Notes: a model not told the origin generated them from the sequence alone. 64,000 bases of DNA from Plantactinospora sp. BC1 (GCF_003030345.1 NZ_CP028158.1:2666001-2730000); one strand, 5' to 3'. Counted from the stretch's first letter, positions 24,756 to 33,918 are shown. Numbers and translations: made by a program.

Positions 24756-25636
24756 GAGATTTCCGCTGGCCACCGCCGCCCGACGGCGGGCCACGGACGT
24801 ACGGCCCGGGGCCGACCGCGCCGCGCAGCGGTCGGCCGGCGCTGCCCGATCCGGAGACCGAGCTCGTCGCCACCCCGCACGGCGTACGGCTGGAGCGGCT
24901 GGTGACCGGCGACGGTGACCCGGTCACGGTCTTCGCACACGGGCTCGGCACCGGCATCTCCACCACCCGGCCGCTGGGCAGCGCGGTCAACGGACGCAAG
25001 ATCTTCTTCCAGTTCCGTGGTCACGGCCGCTCCGAGGCCCCGGAGGGCGACTGGAGCTACGCCGACCTCGCCCGTGACCTGCGGGCGATCGCCGATCTGG
25101 GTGGCGCCAGCCGGGCACTCGGGATCAGCCTCGGCGCGGGCGCGCTCTGCCGGCTCCTCTGGGAGAGTCCGGCCCGCTTCGAGCGGGCGGTCTTCGTGCT
25201 GCCGGCCGTACTCGACGAACCCCGGCCGGAGGTGGCCCGGCGGCGGCTCACCGAGCTGCTCGGCGCGGTACGCAGCGGCGACGCCGCCGAGGTGGCCGAG
25301 GCGGTCGCCTTCGAGGTGCCACCGGCGATCCGCAACACCCCGGCCGGCTGGGCCTATCTGCGGCAGCGGGTGGACCAGTTGACCCGGGACGGTCTCGCCA
25401 CCGGGCTGGCCGACCTGGCCGGTCAGGTCGCCGTACGGCAGCGTTCGGCGCTGGCGGCGGTCACCGCCCGTACCCTGGTGATCGGCTGTGCCGGCGACGA
25501 CCTGCACCCGGTCGCGGTCGCCGAGCAGCTCGCCGAGGCGTTGCCGGCGGCGACGCTGCACGTCTACGACAAGCCCGGCCTGCTCTGGACGCACCGCGCC
25601 GACCTGCGCGAACGGATCTCCGGCTTCCTCAATTGA
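24752..25636 (+). CDS. Alpha/beta hydrolase
   Basis: A 294-aa alpha/beta-hydrolase fold protein. The nucleophile elbow is GISLGAG (Ser near residue 127), the oxyanion region is FAHGLGTG, and RGHGRSEAPEG is the typical loop after strand 4. The acid and His are less clear; the expected catalytic His near the C-terminus may be in WTHRADL. GTG 24752 overlaps the DUF2516 stop, so it is co-translated. Substrate unknown. Confidence 0.82.
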   Translation: MRDFRWPPPPDGGPRTYGPGPTAPRSGRPALPDPETELVATPHGVRLERLVTGDGDPVTVFAHGLGTGISTTRPLGSAVNGRKIFFQFRGHGRSEAPEGDWSYADLARDLRAIADLGGASRALGISLGAGALCRLLWESPARFERAVFVLPAVLDEPRPEVARRRLTELLGAVRSGDAAEVAEAVAFEVPPAIRNTPAGWAYLRQRVDQLTRDGLATGLADLAGQVAVRQRSALAAVTARTLVIGCAGDDLHPVAVAEQLAEALPAATLHVYDKPGLLWTHRADLRERISGFLN

Positions 25637-25649
25637 GCATGCCGTCGAG

Positions 25650-25688
25650 CCCCGGCGGCCGGTAGCACCGCGATCGTGCCGGCCGGGG
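25650..25688. terminator. Possible terminator before alaX
   Basis: CCCCGGCGGCCGG (25650-25662) pairs imperfectly with CCGGCCGGGG (25679-25688), with a three-base bulge and a 16-nt loop. It lies after the hydrolase stop and abuts the TAACGT -10 (25689). Confidence 0.35.
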
Positions 25689-25702
25689 TAACGTGGCGAG
25701 CC

Positions 25703-26440
25703 ATGGGCGTTTCGCAGCACGGCCGGACGCACCGGCTCGACCTCGCCGACCCGACCCTGCGGGAGTGGGAGTGCACGGTGCTCTCCGCCGACGCGGAGCA
25801 GGGGATCGTGCTCGACCGGTCGGCCTTCTATCCGGGTGGCGGCGGCCAGCCGCCGGACCACGGGGTGCTGCTCTGGCAGGGGGTGCAGACCCGGATCGTC
25901 GGCACCCGCAAGGGCGACGACCTCTATCTGATCCCGGCCGAGGGTGACCCGCTACCGCCGCCCGGCACGGCGGTGACCGGCGCGGTGGAGGACCAGCGGC
26001 GCAGCCTGCTGATGCGTACCCACTCCGGGCTGCACGTGCTCTGCGGCGTGGTGTTCCGGGACTTCGGCGCGCTCGTCACCGGCGGCAACATGGAACCGGG
26101 CGAGGCGCGGATGGACTTCAACCTGCCCGAGGTGCCGACCGACTTCAAGGCCCGGCTGGAGGAGTTGGTCAACACCGAGGTCGCCGCCGACCGGGCGGTC
26201 GCGGTGAAGGTGCTGCCCCGGGACGAGGCGCTGGCCCTGCCGGACATCATCCGGACCCAGTCCAACCTGATTCCCGCGGACGAGCAGGAGATCCGGATCG
26301 TCGACATCGTCGGGCTGGACGTGCAGGCCGACGGCGGTACCCACGTCGGCTCGACCGCCCAGATCGGCAAGGTCCAGGTGGTCAAGGTGGAGAGCAAGGG
26401 GCGGGCGAACCGGCGGGTGCGGGTCCGGCTGGTCAGCTGA
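25703..26440 (+). CDS. Alanyl-tRNA editing protein AlaX-like
   Basis: A 245-aa free-standing editing domain that hydrolyses mischarged tRNA(Ala). The N-terminal barrel (SAFYPGGGGQPPDHG) and editing site (H-x3-H in RTHSGLHVL near residue 110; DGGTHVGST near residue 215) fit AlaX of the medium type. The first metal-ligand Cys of the common CGGTHV motif is Asp here, a variant I believe also occurs in AlaX proteins. ATG 25703 follows TAACGT by eight bases. Its 3' end overlaps the convergent nitronate monooxygenase gene by 8 bp. Confidence 0.9.
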   Translation: MGVSQHGRTHRLDLADPTLREWECTVLSADAEQGIVLDRSAFYPGGGGQPPDHGVLLWQGVQTRIVGTRKGDDLYLIPAEGDPLPPPGTAVTGAVEDQRRSLLMRTHSGLHVLCGVVFRDFGALVTGGNMEPGEARMDFNLPEVPTDFKARLEELVNTEVAADRAVAVKVLPRDEALALPDIIRTQSNLIPADEQEIRIVDIVGLDVQADGGTHVGSTAQIGKVQVVKVESKGRANRRVRVRLVS

Positions 26441-27431
26441 CGCCGAGCCGGCGCAGCGCCGACGCGGCCTGGTCGACCAGCCCGTCGACGATGTCGGCGG
26501 CCGGGGAGATCTCGCGGATCCCGCCGACGGACTGGCCCGCGTACCGGGCGAGTTCGTCGAGCCGGCCGGTCATTCCGGCCACCGGCACCATGTCGGCGTA
26601 CCGGAGGTGGTGCCGGCCGGCGGCGTCGGTGGCGAGGACGTCGCCCTCGCCTGGCCGGTCCGGGCCGGGCGGCGAGCCGGCCGCCAGCCAGCGGTCCAGG
26701 GTGGCGTTGCGCAGCACCCGGTGCGGCGCGCCCGGCCAGCCGCCGTCGAAGCAGGTGGTGTGTACCGCGTCGGCGGCGTCGGCCGCCACGACCGCACGCC
26801 GGTACTCCTCGTGGCTGCCGGCCTCGGTGGCCGCCACGAACCGGGTGCCGAGCCAGCCGGCCTGGGCGCCGAGGGCGAGCACCGCGGCCAAGCCGCGGCC
26901 GTCCGCGATGCCGCCCGACGCCACCACCGGCAGCGGGAAGACCGCGTCCACCACCGCGGGTACCAGTGCCATCGTGCTGAGCTGACCGCGTACGTGTCCG
27001 CCGGCCTCCCAGCCCTGCGCCACCACCACGTCGACGCCGGCCTCGGCCGCCCGCCGGGCTTCCGGCACCGAGCCGACGGTGTGGAAGTGCAGCGCTCCGG
27101 CGGCCTCGATCGGCCCGCGCACCTCGGCGGGATCGCCCCAGAAGGTGGAGACGATCGGCACGTCCTCGTCGAGGCAGGTCGCGAGGTTCGCCGTGACCGG
27201 GAAGTCCAGCACCAGGTTGACCCCGAACGGCCGGTCGGTCAGCCGCCGGAGCTGCCGGATCCGGTCCCGGGCCCGTTCCGGCTCGACCCAGGTCAGGGCC
27301 AGGGTGCCGAGCCCACCGGCAGTGCAGACCGCCGCCGCCAGTTCCGGGGTGGCGGCCGAGCCGATCGGCGCCTGGACGACCGGGGCGGTGATCCCCAGCC
27401 GTCGGCAGAGTGCGGTGGTCAACCCGTTCAT
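26433..27431 (-). CDS. Nitronate monooxygenase-like FMN protein
   Basis: A 332-aa TIM-barrel FMN enzyme of the nitronate monooxygenase / 2-nitropropane dioxygenase family. Seen are PVVQAPIGSAATPELAAAV at the N-terminus, VAQGWEAGGHVRG near residue 140 (the glycine-rich FMN region and catalytic-His position) and VVASGGIADGRGLAAVLALGA for phosphate binding. ATG 27431 has an upstream GGGAG. Divergent from an HxlR regulator across a 19-bp palindrome, so probably regulated by it. Confidence 0.9.
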   Translation of the reverse strand: MNGLTTALCRRLGITAPVVQAPIGSAATPELAAAVCTAGGLGTLALTWVEPERARDRIRQLRRLTDRPFGVNLVLDFPVTANLATCLDEDVPIVSTFWGDPAEVRGPIEAAGALHFHTVGSVPEARRAAEAGVDVVVAQGWEAGGHVRGQLSTMALVPAVVDAVFPLPVVASGGIADGRGLAAVLALGAQAGWLGTRFVAATEAGSHEEYRRAVVAADAADAVHTTCFDGGWPGAPHRVLRNATLDRWLAAGSPPGPDRPGEGDVLATDAAGRHHLRYADMVPVAGMTGRLDELARYAGQSVGGIREISPAADIVDGLVDQAASALRRLGVS

Positions 27432-27454
27432 GCCGGCTCCCGTCGCTCGGTCGC

Positions 27455-27492
27455 CGATTCGGAATCCGAATCGCTCGGCACCACGATAGTGT
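27455..27492. promoter_or_regulatory. 19-bp palindromic operator in the HxlR/nitronate monooxygenase promoter
   Basis: A perfect palindrome with 9-bp arms around one central base (CGATTCGGA-A-TCCGAATCG, 27455-27473). TAGTGT (27487-27492) is a likely -10 for the plus strand; the palindrome would cover its -35. The HxlR protein encoded next door is the likely ligand. Confidence 0.65.
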
Positions 27493-27579
27493 GTCGGAAA
27501 TCGAAGCGCGAGTGTGATTCGACGTGCCGACAGCGCCCGGGGCGGCCCTGCTCGGCGCCGACGGGAGGGCGGGACGCGG

Positions 27580-27990
27580 ATGGGCGGGACGACCGCAGAC
27601 ACTCCCAGGCCCGGCCGGGCGGTCCGGGGCTCGACCACCGGCCGACCGCTGATGGCCGCGCTCGACCTGTTCGGCCGGCGGTGGAGCCTGCGGATCGTCT
27701 GGGAACTGCACGGCGGGCCGCTCGGCTTCCGGGCACTGCGCCAGCGCTGCGACTCGATGTCCTCCAGCGTGCTCCGCCAGCGTCTCGGCGAACTGGTCGA
27801 CGCCGGACTGGTGCGGCAGGGACCGGACAGCGGGTACGCCCTGACCGAACTGGGACACGGCGCGTACGAGGCGCTGCGCCCGCTCCTGCGCTGGTCAGAG
27901 CGGTGGGCGGCCGAGTTGGCGGAGATCGGGGACGCGAGCGGAAATCCAGACGTAGGCTGTCAGGATTCGCTGTCAGAGTCGGCGTCATGA
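27580..27990 (+). CDS. HxlR family winged-helix regulator
   Basis: A 136-aa HxlR protein. The winged helix occupies about residues 25-110 (ALDLFGRRWSLRIVWEL, GFRALRQRCDSMSSSVLRQRLGELVDAGLV, YALTELG). HxlR proteins often sense electrophiles or aldehydes through cysteine; one Cys is in RQRCDSM, and another is near the C-terminus. ATG 27580 was chosen at the family start. It overlaps the SDR gene by ATGA. Confidence 0.9.
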   Translation: MGGTTADTPRPGRAVRGSTTGRPLMAALDLFGRRWSLRIVWELHGGPLGFRALRQRCDSMSSSVLRQRLGELVDAGLVRQGPDSGYALTELGHGAYEALRPLLRWSERWAAELAEIGDASGNPDVGCQDSLSESAS

Positions 27991-28901
27991 CAGCAGAACT
28001 GACCGGAAAGGTCGCACTCGTCGCCGGAGCCACCCGGGGTGCCGGCCGGCAGATCGCCGTGCAGCTCGGCGCGGCCGGCGCCACCGTCTACGCCACCGGG
28101 CGGAGCACCCGGGAGAAACGCTCCGAGGTGGACCGGCCGGAAACCATCGAGGAGACCGCCGAGCTGGTCACCGCGGCCGGCGGCGTCGGGATCGCGGTGC
28201 AGGTCGACCACCTCGTCCCCGACCAGGTACGCGCGCTGGTCGAGCGGATCGACCGGGAACAGGGCCGACTGGACGTACTCGTCAACGACGTCTGGGGGGC
28301 GGACCGGCTGATCGGCTGGTACAAGCCGATCTGGGAGCAGAACCTCGACGACGGCTTCCGTACGCTCCGGCTCGCCGTCGACACCCACATGATCACGAGT
28401 CACTTCGCGCTGCCGCTGCTGATCCGCAACCCCGGCGGTCTGGTGGTGGAGGTCGGCGACGGCACCAAGGAGTACAACGACCAGAACTACCGGCTCTCGG
28501 CCTTCTTCGACCTGGCGAAGACCTCGGTGAACCGGCTCGCCTACCTCTGGGCGCACGAGCTGCGGGAACACGGCGGCACGGCGGTCGCGCTCACCCCGGG
28601 CTGGCTGCGCTCCGAGTTCATGCTCGACGAGTTCGGCGTCACCGAGGAGAACTGGCGGGACGCCATCGAGAAGCAGCCGCACTTCGTCATCTCGGAGAGC
28701 CCGACGTACGTCGGCCGGGCGGTCGCCGCGCTCGCCGCCGACCCGGACAAGGCCCGCTGGTCGGGGCAGTCGCTCTCCAGCGGACAACTCGCCAAGGTGT
28801 ACGGCTTCACCGACGTCGACGGCAGCCAGCCGGACGCCTGGCGGTACATCGTGGAGGTGGAGGCGGCCGGCAAGCCCGCCGACGCCACCGGCTACCGCTG
28901 A
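27987..28901 (+). CDS. SDR family oxidoreductase with Phe in place of catalytic Tyr
   Basis: A 304-aa short-chain dehydrogenase/reductase resembling the DHRS1-like branch. The cofactor motif is GATRGAGRQIA, with arginine in ATGRSTREK suggesting NADP(H). The active-site region reads SAFFDLAKTSVNRL, so the Y-x3-K signature is F-x3-K. Canonical chemistry needs that Tyr, hence activity may be altered. Translationally coupled to HxlR. Confidence 0.85.
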   Translation: MTAELTGKVALVAGATRGAGRQIAVQLGAAGATVYATGRSTREKRSEVDRPETIEETAELVTAAGGVGIAVQVDHLVPDQVRALVERIDREQGRLDVLVNDVWGADRLIGWYKPIWEQNLDDGFRTLRLAVDTHMITSHFALPLLIRNPGGLVVEVGDGTKEYNDQNYRLSAFFDLAKTSVNRLAYLWAHELREHGGTAVALTPGWLRSEFMLDEFGVTEENWRDAIEKQPHFVISESPTYVGRAVAALAADPDKARWSGQSLSSGQLAKVYGFTDVDGSQPDAWRYIVEVEAAGKPADATGYR

Positions 28902-28909
28902 CCCGTCCA

Positions 28910-28926
28910 CCGGCGGCCTCCGCCGG
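28910..28926. terminator. Small hairpin between convergent genes
   Basis: CCGGCGG (28910-28916) and CCGCCGG (28920-28926) form a 7-bp stem with a CCT loop, between the SDR stop and the convergent WYL regulator stop. Confidence 0.45.
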
Positions 28927-28940
28927 CAGCCCGCCACGGG

Positions 28941-29918
28941 CTACGGCGGGTCATCGGCGTAGAGCCGGGCCAGCCGCCGGGCCGCCGAGGCGAGCCGGGC
29001 CCGCAACGGCGCCGGCTCCAACACCTCGACCTCCGGGCCGAGGCTGAGCAGTTGGCCGTACGCGACGTCGGGGGACTCGACGGGCAGCCGGGTGACCACC
29101 CAGCCCTGCTCGTCGGGCTCCCCGGCGTTCGCCTCGGCCTCCCGTACGGCCGGCGCCTCGGTGACGTACCGCAGGGCGTACCGGCCGGCGGGGCTGAGCC
29201 GGATCGTGATCTCGTCGCGCAGCATCTGCCGGACGAACCGTTCCGCCTGGCCGGCCCAGTAGGCGGCCAGCTCGAACGAGTCGTCCCGGCTGAACGTCTC
29301 CGTGCCGACGGTCACCTCGGTCATCCGGTCCATCCGGTAGGTACGGTGCCCCGTGCCGACCCGGGCCACCAGATACCACGCTCCGCCCTTGCACACCAGC
29401 CCGTACGGCTCGACGCTGCGGGTCACCTCCCGGTCGCCACGGCGGTAGCGGAACTCGACCGTCCGGTCCTGCCACACCGCCTCGGCCAGCTCGCTGAGCC
29501 AGGCCGGCGGTTCCGCCTTCCGGAACCAGCCCGGCACGTCGAGATGAAACCGCCGCTGGACCCGGGTCGACGCGTCCCGCAGCCCGCTCGGCAGCGCGGC
29601 GAGCACCTTCAACTGGGCGGTGGCCACCACGTCGGCGAGCCCCATCTCGCCGACCGGGCCGGGCAGCCCGGAGAGGAAGAGCGCGTCGGCCTCGGTCCGG
29701 CTCAGCCCGGTCAGCCGGGTCCGGTAGCCGCCGAGCAGCCGGTAGCCGCCGGCCCGACCCCGGTCGGCGTAGATCGGGATGCCGGCGGCGCCGAGGGCCA
29801 GTACGTCCCGGTAGATCGTCCGTTCCGAGACCTCCAGCTCCCGGGCGAGTTCGGCGCCGGTCATCGACTCGCGGTTCTGCAGGAGCAGGAGCAGGGAGAT
29901 CAGCCGGGCGGCGCGCAT
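28941..29918 (-). CDS. YafY-type HTH and WYL domain regulator
   Basis: A 325-aa transcription factor. An HTH_11 domain (residues 1-60, AARLISLLLLLQNRESMTGAE, SERTIYRDVLAL) precedes a WYL domain (about 140-225, ITVEFRYRRGD-like, YGLVCKGGAWYLVARV) and a C-terminal WCX-like extension. WYL regulators sense small molecules or nucleic acids. ATG 29918 follows CAGGAT (29931-29926) by seven bases; ATG 29927 is an alternative. Confidence 0.88.
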   Translation of the reverse strand: MRAARLISLLLLLQNRESMTGAELARELEVSERTIYRDVLALGAAGIPIYADRGRAGGYRLLGGYRTRLTGLSRTEADALFLSGLPGPVGEMGLADVVATAQLKVLAALPSGLRDASTRVQRRFHLDVPGWFRKAEPPAWLSELAEAVWQDRTVEFRYRRGDREVTRSVEPYGLVCKGGAWYLVARVGTGHRTYRMDRMTEVTVGTETFSRDDSFELAAYWAGQAERFVRQMLRDEITIRLSPAGRYALRYVTEAPAVREAEANAGEPDEQGWVVTRLPVESPDVAYGQLLSLGPEVEVLEPAPLRARLASAARRLARLYADDPP

Positions 29919-30035
29919 GCGTCCCATCCTGCCCGGCCGCGCCGACGCCGTTCCGCCCGGCGGCGCCGTCGTCTCCGCGTGGGCGGCACCGCGCCGCCGT
30001 GCCGGCGTGCCGAACGGCCGATAGGCTCTCGGGTC

Positions 30036-30878
30036 GTGCAGACCCCCACCCCCACCGAGCCGCGCCCGCGCCGGCTCGGCTCGTTCCTCTCCGCGTTCGG
30101 TGCCGGCGTCGGGCTGCTGTTCCGGGGGCTCGCGGTCTACGGTCGCAGCCCGGGGCTGGTGCTGCTCGGCATCGTGCCCGCGGTCATCTCCGGGGCGCTC
30201 TACCTGGCCGGCCTCGGCACGCTGATCTACTTCTCCGACGAGCTCGCCGCGCTGATCACCCCGTTCGCCGACGACTGGTCGGACGGGCCGCGCCAGATCC
30301 TCCGGGTCGTCGCCGGGCTCGCCCTGCTCGGCCTGGGCGGCCTGCTCGGGGTGCTCACCTTCACCGCGATCACGCTGGTGATCGGCGACCCGTTCTACGA
30401 GAAGATCTCCGAACGGGTGGAGGAGCGCTACGGCGGGGTGCCGGGCGAGGTCGAGCTGCCGTTCTGGCGCTCGCTGCGGCGCAGCATCGCCGACGCGGCA
30501 CGGCTGCTCGGCCGGTCGGTGCTCTTCGGCGTACCGCTCTTCGTCGCCGGGTTCGTGCCGATCGTCGGGCAGTTCGTCGTACCGGTGGTCGCCGCGATGG
30601 TCGGCGGCTGGTTCCTGGCGATGGGCATGGTCGGGGTGCCGTTCCAGCGGCGCGGTCTCCGGCTGCCGGACCGGCAGCGGGCGCTGCGGGCGAACCGCCC
30701 GCTGACCCTGGGCTTCGGGGTGGCGGTCTTCCTCTGCTTCCTGATCCCGCTCGGCGCGGTGCTGCTCACCCCGGCCGCCGTCGCCGGAGCCACCCTGCTG
30801 GCCCGCCGATCGCTCGGCGAGTCGATCGACCACCGCGACCGCGACCGGGCCGCCGTGACCGCCCCCGCAGCGGGCTGA
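30036..30878 (+). CDS. EI24 domain membrane protein (CysZ-like)
   Basis: A 280-aa integral membrane protein of the EI24/CysZ family with about four to six hydrophobic segments (LVLLGIVPAVISGALYLAG, GLALLGLGGLLGVLTFTAI, VLFGVPLFVAGFVPIVGQF, VVAAMVGGWFLAMGMVG, LTLGFGVAVFLCFLIPLGA). The DPFYEKISERVEERYGG loop is typical. CysZ proteins take up sulfate; function here is not shown. GTG 30036 follows TAGGCT (30022-30027) by eight bases. Confidence 0.87.
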   Translation: MQTPTPTEPRPRRLGSFLSAFGAGVGLLFRGLAVYGRSPGLVLLGIVPAVISGALYLAGLGTLIYFSDELAALITPFADDWSDGPRQILRVVAGLALLGLGGLLGVLTFTAITLVIGDPFYEKISERVEERYGGVPGEVELPFWRSLRRSIADAARLLGRSVLFGVPLFVAGFVPIVGQFVVPVVAAMVGGWFLAMGMVGVPFQRRGLRLPDRQRALRANRPLTLGFGVAVFLCFLIPLGAVLLTPAAVAGATLLARRSLGESIDHRDRDRAAVTAPAAG

Positions 30879-30896
30879 CCCGAGCTATCGGACCGG

Positions 30897-31913
30897 TCAG
30901 GCGGAGGCGCGCAGCACGAGTTCGGTGGGGAGCAGGACGGTCGGCTCGATCCGCTCACCGGCGGCGAGCCGGAGCAGTTGCCGGGTCATCGTCCGGCCGA
31001 GATCCTGGATCGGCTGCCGTACGGTGCTCAGCGGCGGGTCGGTGTAGCCGGCCAGTTCGATGTCGTCGAACCCGATCACCGCCACGTCCTCCGGCACCCG
31101 GCGCCCCGCCTCGCGCAGCGTACGGAGTGCGCCGTGCGCCATCAGGTCGGAGGCGACGAAGATCGCGTCGAGGTCGGGGTCCCGGGCCAGGAGCTGCCGC
31201 ATCGCGACCGCCCCGGACTCCCGGGTGAAGTCGCCGAACGCCTCGACCGGCCGGCGTCCGGCGTCCCGGAGTTCGGCGCGGTAGCCGGCGAGCCGGTCGA
31301 TCCCGGCCACCATGTCCTGCGGGCCGGCGATGGTGGCGATCCGTCGCCGGCCGGAGTCGAGCAGGTGCCGGACCGCGCCGCGTACCCCGGCGACGTGGTC
31401 GACGTCGACGTACGGCACCGGGACGGGGGCCTGGCCGAGCGGGCGGCCACTGCACACCACCGGCAGTCCCGCCTGGGCGAGCGCCCCGGGCAGCGGGTCG
31501 GCGCCGTGCAGGGAGGCGAAGAGTACGCCGTCCACGTGCCCGCCCATCGCGTAGCGCTCGACCCGCTCGTGGCTGGCCGCCGACTCGGCCAGGGTCAGCA
31601 CGAGCTGCTTGCCGGCGGCCTCCAGTTCCCGGCTGACCCCGAGGATGATCCCGGGGAAGACCTGGTCGTCGGAGAAGACCCGGGTGGACGCCTCCGGCAG
31701 GATCAGCGCCACCGAGTCGGTCTGCTGGGTCACCAGGCTGCGCGCGGCGAGGTTGGGGACGTAGCCCAGCTCCCGCACCGCCCGCCGGACCGCCTGTTGG
31801 ATCGGCTCGGCGACCGTGGTCGAGCCGTTCACCACCCGGGACACGGTGGCCCGGGACACTCCGGCCCGTTGAGCCACCGCCTCCAGCGTGGGCCGCGCGC
31901 GGGTCACCGCCAT
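30897..31913 (-). CDS. LacI family transcriptional regulator
   Basis: A 338-aa LacI/GalR repressor. The HTH (PTLEAVAQRAGVSRATVSRV) and hinge helix (NLAARSL) are at residues 8-58, followed by a periplasmic-binding-protein-like sensor domain (VDGVLFASLHG, IAGPQDMVAGIDRLAGYRA, IFVASDLMAHGAL, VIGFDDIELAGYTDP). The ATG follows GAGGAG. No sugar-use gene is adjacent, so its target is unknown. GGAA-ATGG-TTCC upstream at about 31939-31950 may be its operator. Confidence 0.93.
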   Translation of the reverse strand: MAVTRARPTLEAVAQRAGVSRATVSRVVNGSTTVAEPIQQAVRRAVRELGYVPNLAARSLVTQQTDSVALILPEASTRVFSDDQVFPGIILGVSRELEAAGKQLVLTLAESAASHERVERYAMGGHVDGVLFASLHGADPLPGALAQAGLPVVCSGRPLGQAPVPVPYVDVDHVAGVRGAVRHLLDSGRRRIATIAGPQDMVAGIDRLAGYRAELRDAGRRPVEAFGDFTRESGAVAMRQLLARDPDLDAIFVASDLMAHGALRTLREAGRRVPEDVAVIGFDDIELAGYTDPPLSTVRQPIQDLGRTMTRQLLRLAAGERIEPTVLLPTELVLRASA

Positions 31914-32003
31914 CTCCGCTCCTCAGCTCAGCCGCCGGGGAAATGGTTCCACGCGCGCCTGAAGGTCAACAACCCCGTCGGCGGGGTGCCGGGCCGGTGC
32001 CGG

Positions 32004-32765
32004 TCAGCCGACGCGCAGCCCCTGGAGCAGTCCCGCGTCGCCGGCCACGTCGAGGGTGTCGAAGCCGAGCCGTCCCCAGAGGGCGAGCAGCAGGTCACTG
32101 GCGGTACCCGAGATCTGCGCCCGGGCGTGGTGGTCGTCGCTGTCCAGGATCGTGTCGGTGTCCAGCAGGGCGACGCCGGCACCGCGCAGCCGCAGGTACC
32201 ACTCCTGCCCGGCATCGGTCGCGATCAGGTGGACCACCCCGTGGAAGGGTTGCTCGGTCGCCCGCCTGGCGGCCGGCAGGTGGGTGTCGAGCACCTCGCC
32301 GACCCCGTCCGCCGCGAGCTTGGCCTCGATCGGCTCCCCGGCGGCGACCGCCATCTGCGCGTCCCAGCGGTGCACCGCGGTCTCCAGCGCCATCCGCCGG
32401 TGCCAGAACCCGGCCCTCTTCGGCTGCGGCGCGTAGTTCCAGGCCGGCGCCTCCGGGTCGACCCGGTCCAGCACAGCCATGAGCTGGTCGAACTCCTGCC
32501 GCCACCACTCCACCGCCGCCGCTCCGGTCGGCAGGCCGTCCGGGACGGTGAGCGGGTCGGCCCGCTCGGTGCTGCCCCGGTTGAGGATACCCCGGGCCCG
32601 GGCGTAGACCGACCCGAGATGGTGCACCAGGTCGGTCATGGTCCACTCGGGACAGGACGGCACCCGGATGTCGAGCGGCGCCTCGGCGACCGTGGCGCCG
32701 AAGGTCGGCCCCTCGGCGCGGAGCGCACCGATCCAGAAGTCCTTGGTGCCGTGCAGTCTGGTCAT
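32004..32765 (-). CDS. Mycothiol-dependent maleylpyruvate isomerase-like (DinB-fold) protein
   Basis: A 253-aa protein with the MDMPI N-terminal helical DinB-like domain (CPEWTMTDLVHHLGSVYARA, FWHRRMALETAVHRWDAQ) and the MDMPI C-terminal domain (SGTASDLLLALWGRLG). The metal ligands expected in this fold, His in HHLG, Glu in ALETAVHR and His in the same helix, are present. Members use mycothiol as thiol cofactor, consistent with mshA in this window; the substrate is unknown. ATG 32765 follows GGGAGGA. Confidence 0.86.
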   Translation of the reverse strand: MTRLHGTKDFWIGALRAEGPTFGATVAEAPLDIRVPSCPEWTMTDLVHHLGSVYARARGILNRGSTERADPLTVPDGLPTGAAAVEWWRQEFDQLMAVLDRVDPEAPAWNYAPQPKRAGFWHRRMALETAVHRWDAQMAVAAGEPIEAKLAADGVGEVLDTHLPAARRATEQPFHGVVHLIATDAGQEWYLRLRGAGVALLDTDTILDSDDHHARAQISGTASDLLLALWGRLGFDTLDVAGDAGLLQGLRVG

Positions 32766-32829
32766 GACGATCCTCCCGTGCCACCGGGCCGCCACCGGCC
32801 GGGCTCTCTCTCAGCCTAGGGTGAATGCT

Positions 32830-33918
32830 GTGCCAGACGTTAACGCCCGCCCGATAACCGCCGCCGACGCCGCCGATCCCGCACGATTGGCCGGTTATAC
32901 GACCCTGCGGCTCGGCGGTGCGCCCCGGCGACTGGTCACCGCGACCCGAACGGATGAAATCCCGGCGAAACTGCGCGAGGCCGAGCTGCGGGACGAGCCG
33001 GTCCTGGTGCTGGCGGGCGGCAGCAACGTGGTGGTCGCGGACGAGGGCTTCCCCGGCACGGTGCTGCTGGTCCGGTCGCGGGGCTTCGAGGTGGTCGCCG
33101 AGGACGAGGCGGCGGTGACCATCCGGGTGGCGGCCGGCGAGCCGTGGGACGACCTGGTGGCGGCGACCGTCGAGGCCGGCTGGTCGGGGGTGGAGTGCCT
33201 CTCCGGCATCCCCGGGTCGGCCGGCGCCACCCCGATACAGAACGTCGGGGCGTACGGGCAGGAGGTGGCGGAGACGGTCACCGGGGTCGAGGCGTACGAC
33301 CGGTTGACCGGCGAGGTGACCCGGATGAGCGCGGCCGAGTGTGCCTTCGGCTACCGGTCCAGCGTCTTCAAGTACAACGACCGGTGGACGGTGCTCACCG
33401 TCGACTTCCGGCTGCTCCGCTCGACGCTCTCCGCCCCGGTGCGCTATGCCGAGCTGGCCCGGGCGCTCGGGGTGCAGGTCGGTGACCGGGTGCCGCTGGC
33501 CGACGCCCGGGCGGCCGTACGCGCGCTGCGCGCCGGCAAGGGCATGGTGCTGGACCCGACCGACCCGGACACCCGCTCGGTCGGGTCGTTCTTCACCAAC
33601 CCGGTGCTGGACGCCGAGGCGTACCAGGCGCTGCGGGAGCGGGCCGCCGGGCTCGGCGAGCCACCCTCCTGGCCCGGTGCGGGCGGCACGGTGAAGGTCA
33701 GCGCCGCCTGGTTGATCGACAAGTCCGGTTATCCGAAGGGTTACCAGGGGCCGGGCGGGGTGGCCATCTCCTCGAAGCACACCCTGGCGCTGACCAACCG
33801 GGACGGCGGCTCGACCGACGCCCTGCTGGCGCTGGCCCGGGAGATCCGCGACGGGGTGCACGACCGGTTCGGTGCCACCCTGCACCCGGAGCCGGTACTG
33901 GTGAACTGCGCCCTCTGA
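32830..33918 (+). CDS. murB: UDP-N-acetylenolpyruvoylglucosamine reductase
   Basis: A 362-aa FAD enzyme that completes UDP-MurNAc synthesis for peptidoglycan. FAD-binding features are NTTLRLGG-like YTTLRLGG, LAGGSNVVVADEGF and GIPGSAGATPIQNVGAYGQE; the catalytic serine is in TRSVGSFFTNP. The long C-terminal part fits type I MurB. GTG 32830 is seven bases after TAGGGT (32817-32822), which favours it over upstream in-frame starts such as GTG 32821. In mycobacteria murB also lies a few genes before mshA. Confidence 0.95.
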   Translation: MPDVNARPITAADAADPARLAGYTTLRLGGAPRRLVTATRTDEIPAKLREAELRDEPVLVLAGGSNVVVADEGFPGTVLLVRSRGFEVVAEDEAAVTIRVAAGEPWDDLVAATVEAGWSGVECLSGIPGSAGATPIQNVGAYGQEVAETVTGVEAYDRLTGEVTRMSAAECAFGYRSSVFKYNDRWTVLTVDFRLLRSTLSAPVRYAELARALGVQVGDRVPLADARAAVRALRAGKGMVLDPTDPDTRSVGSFFTNPVLDAEAYQALRERAAGLGEPPSWPGAGGTVKVSAAWLIDKSGYPKGYQGPGGVAISSKHTLALTNRDGGSTDALLALAREIRDGVHDRFGATLHPEPVLVNCAL

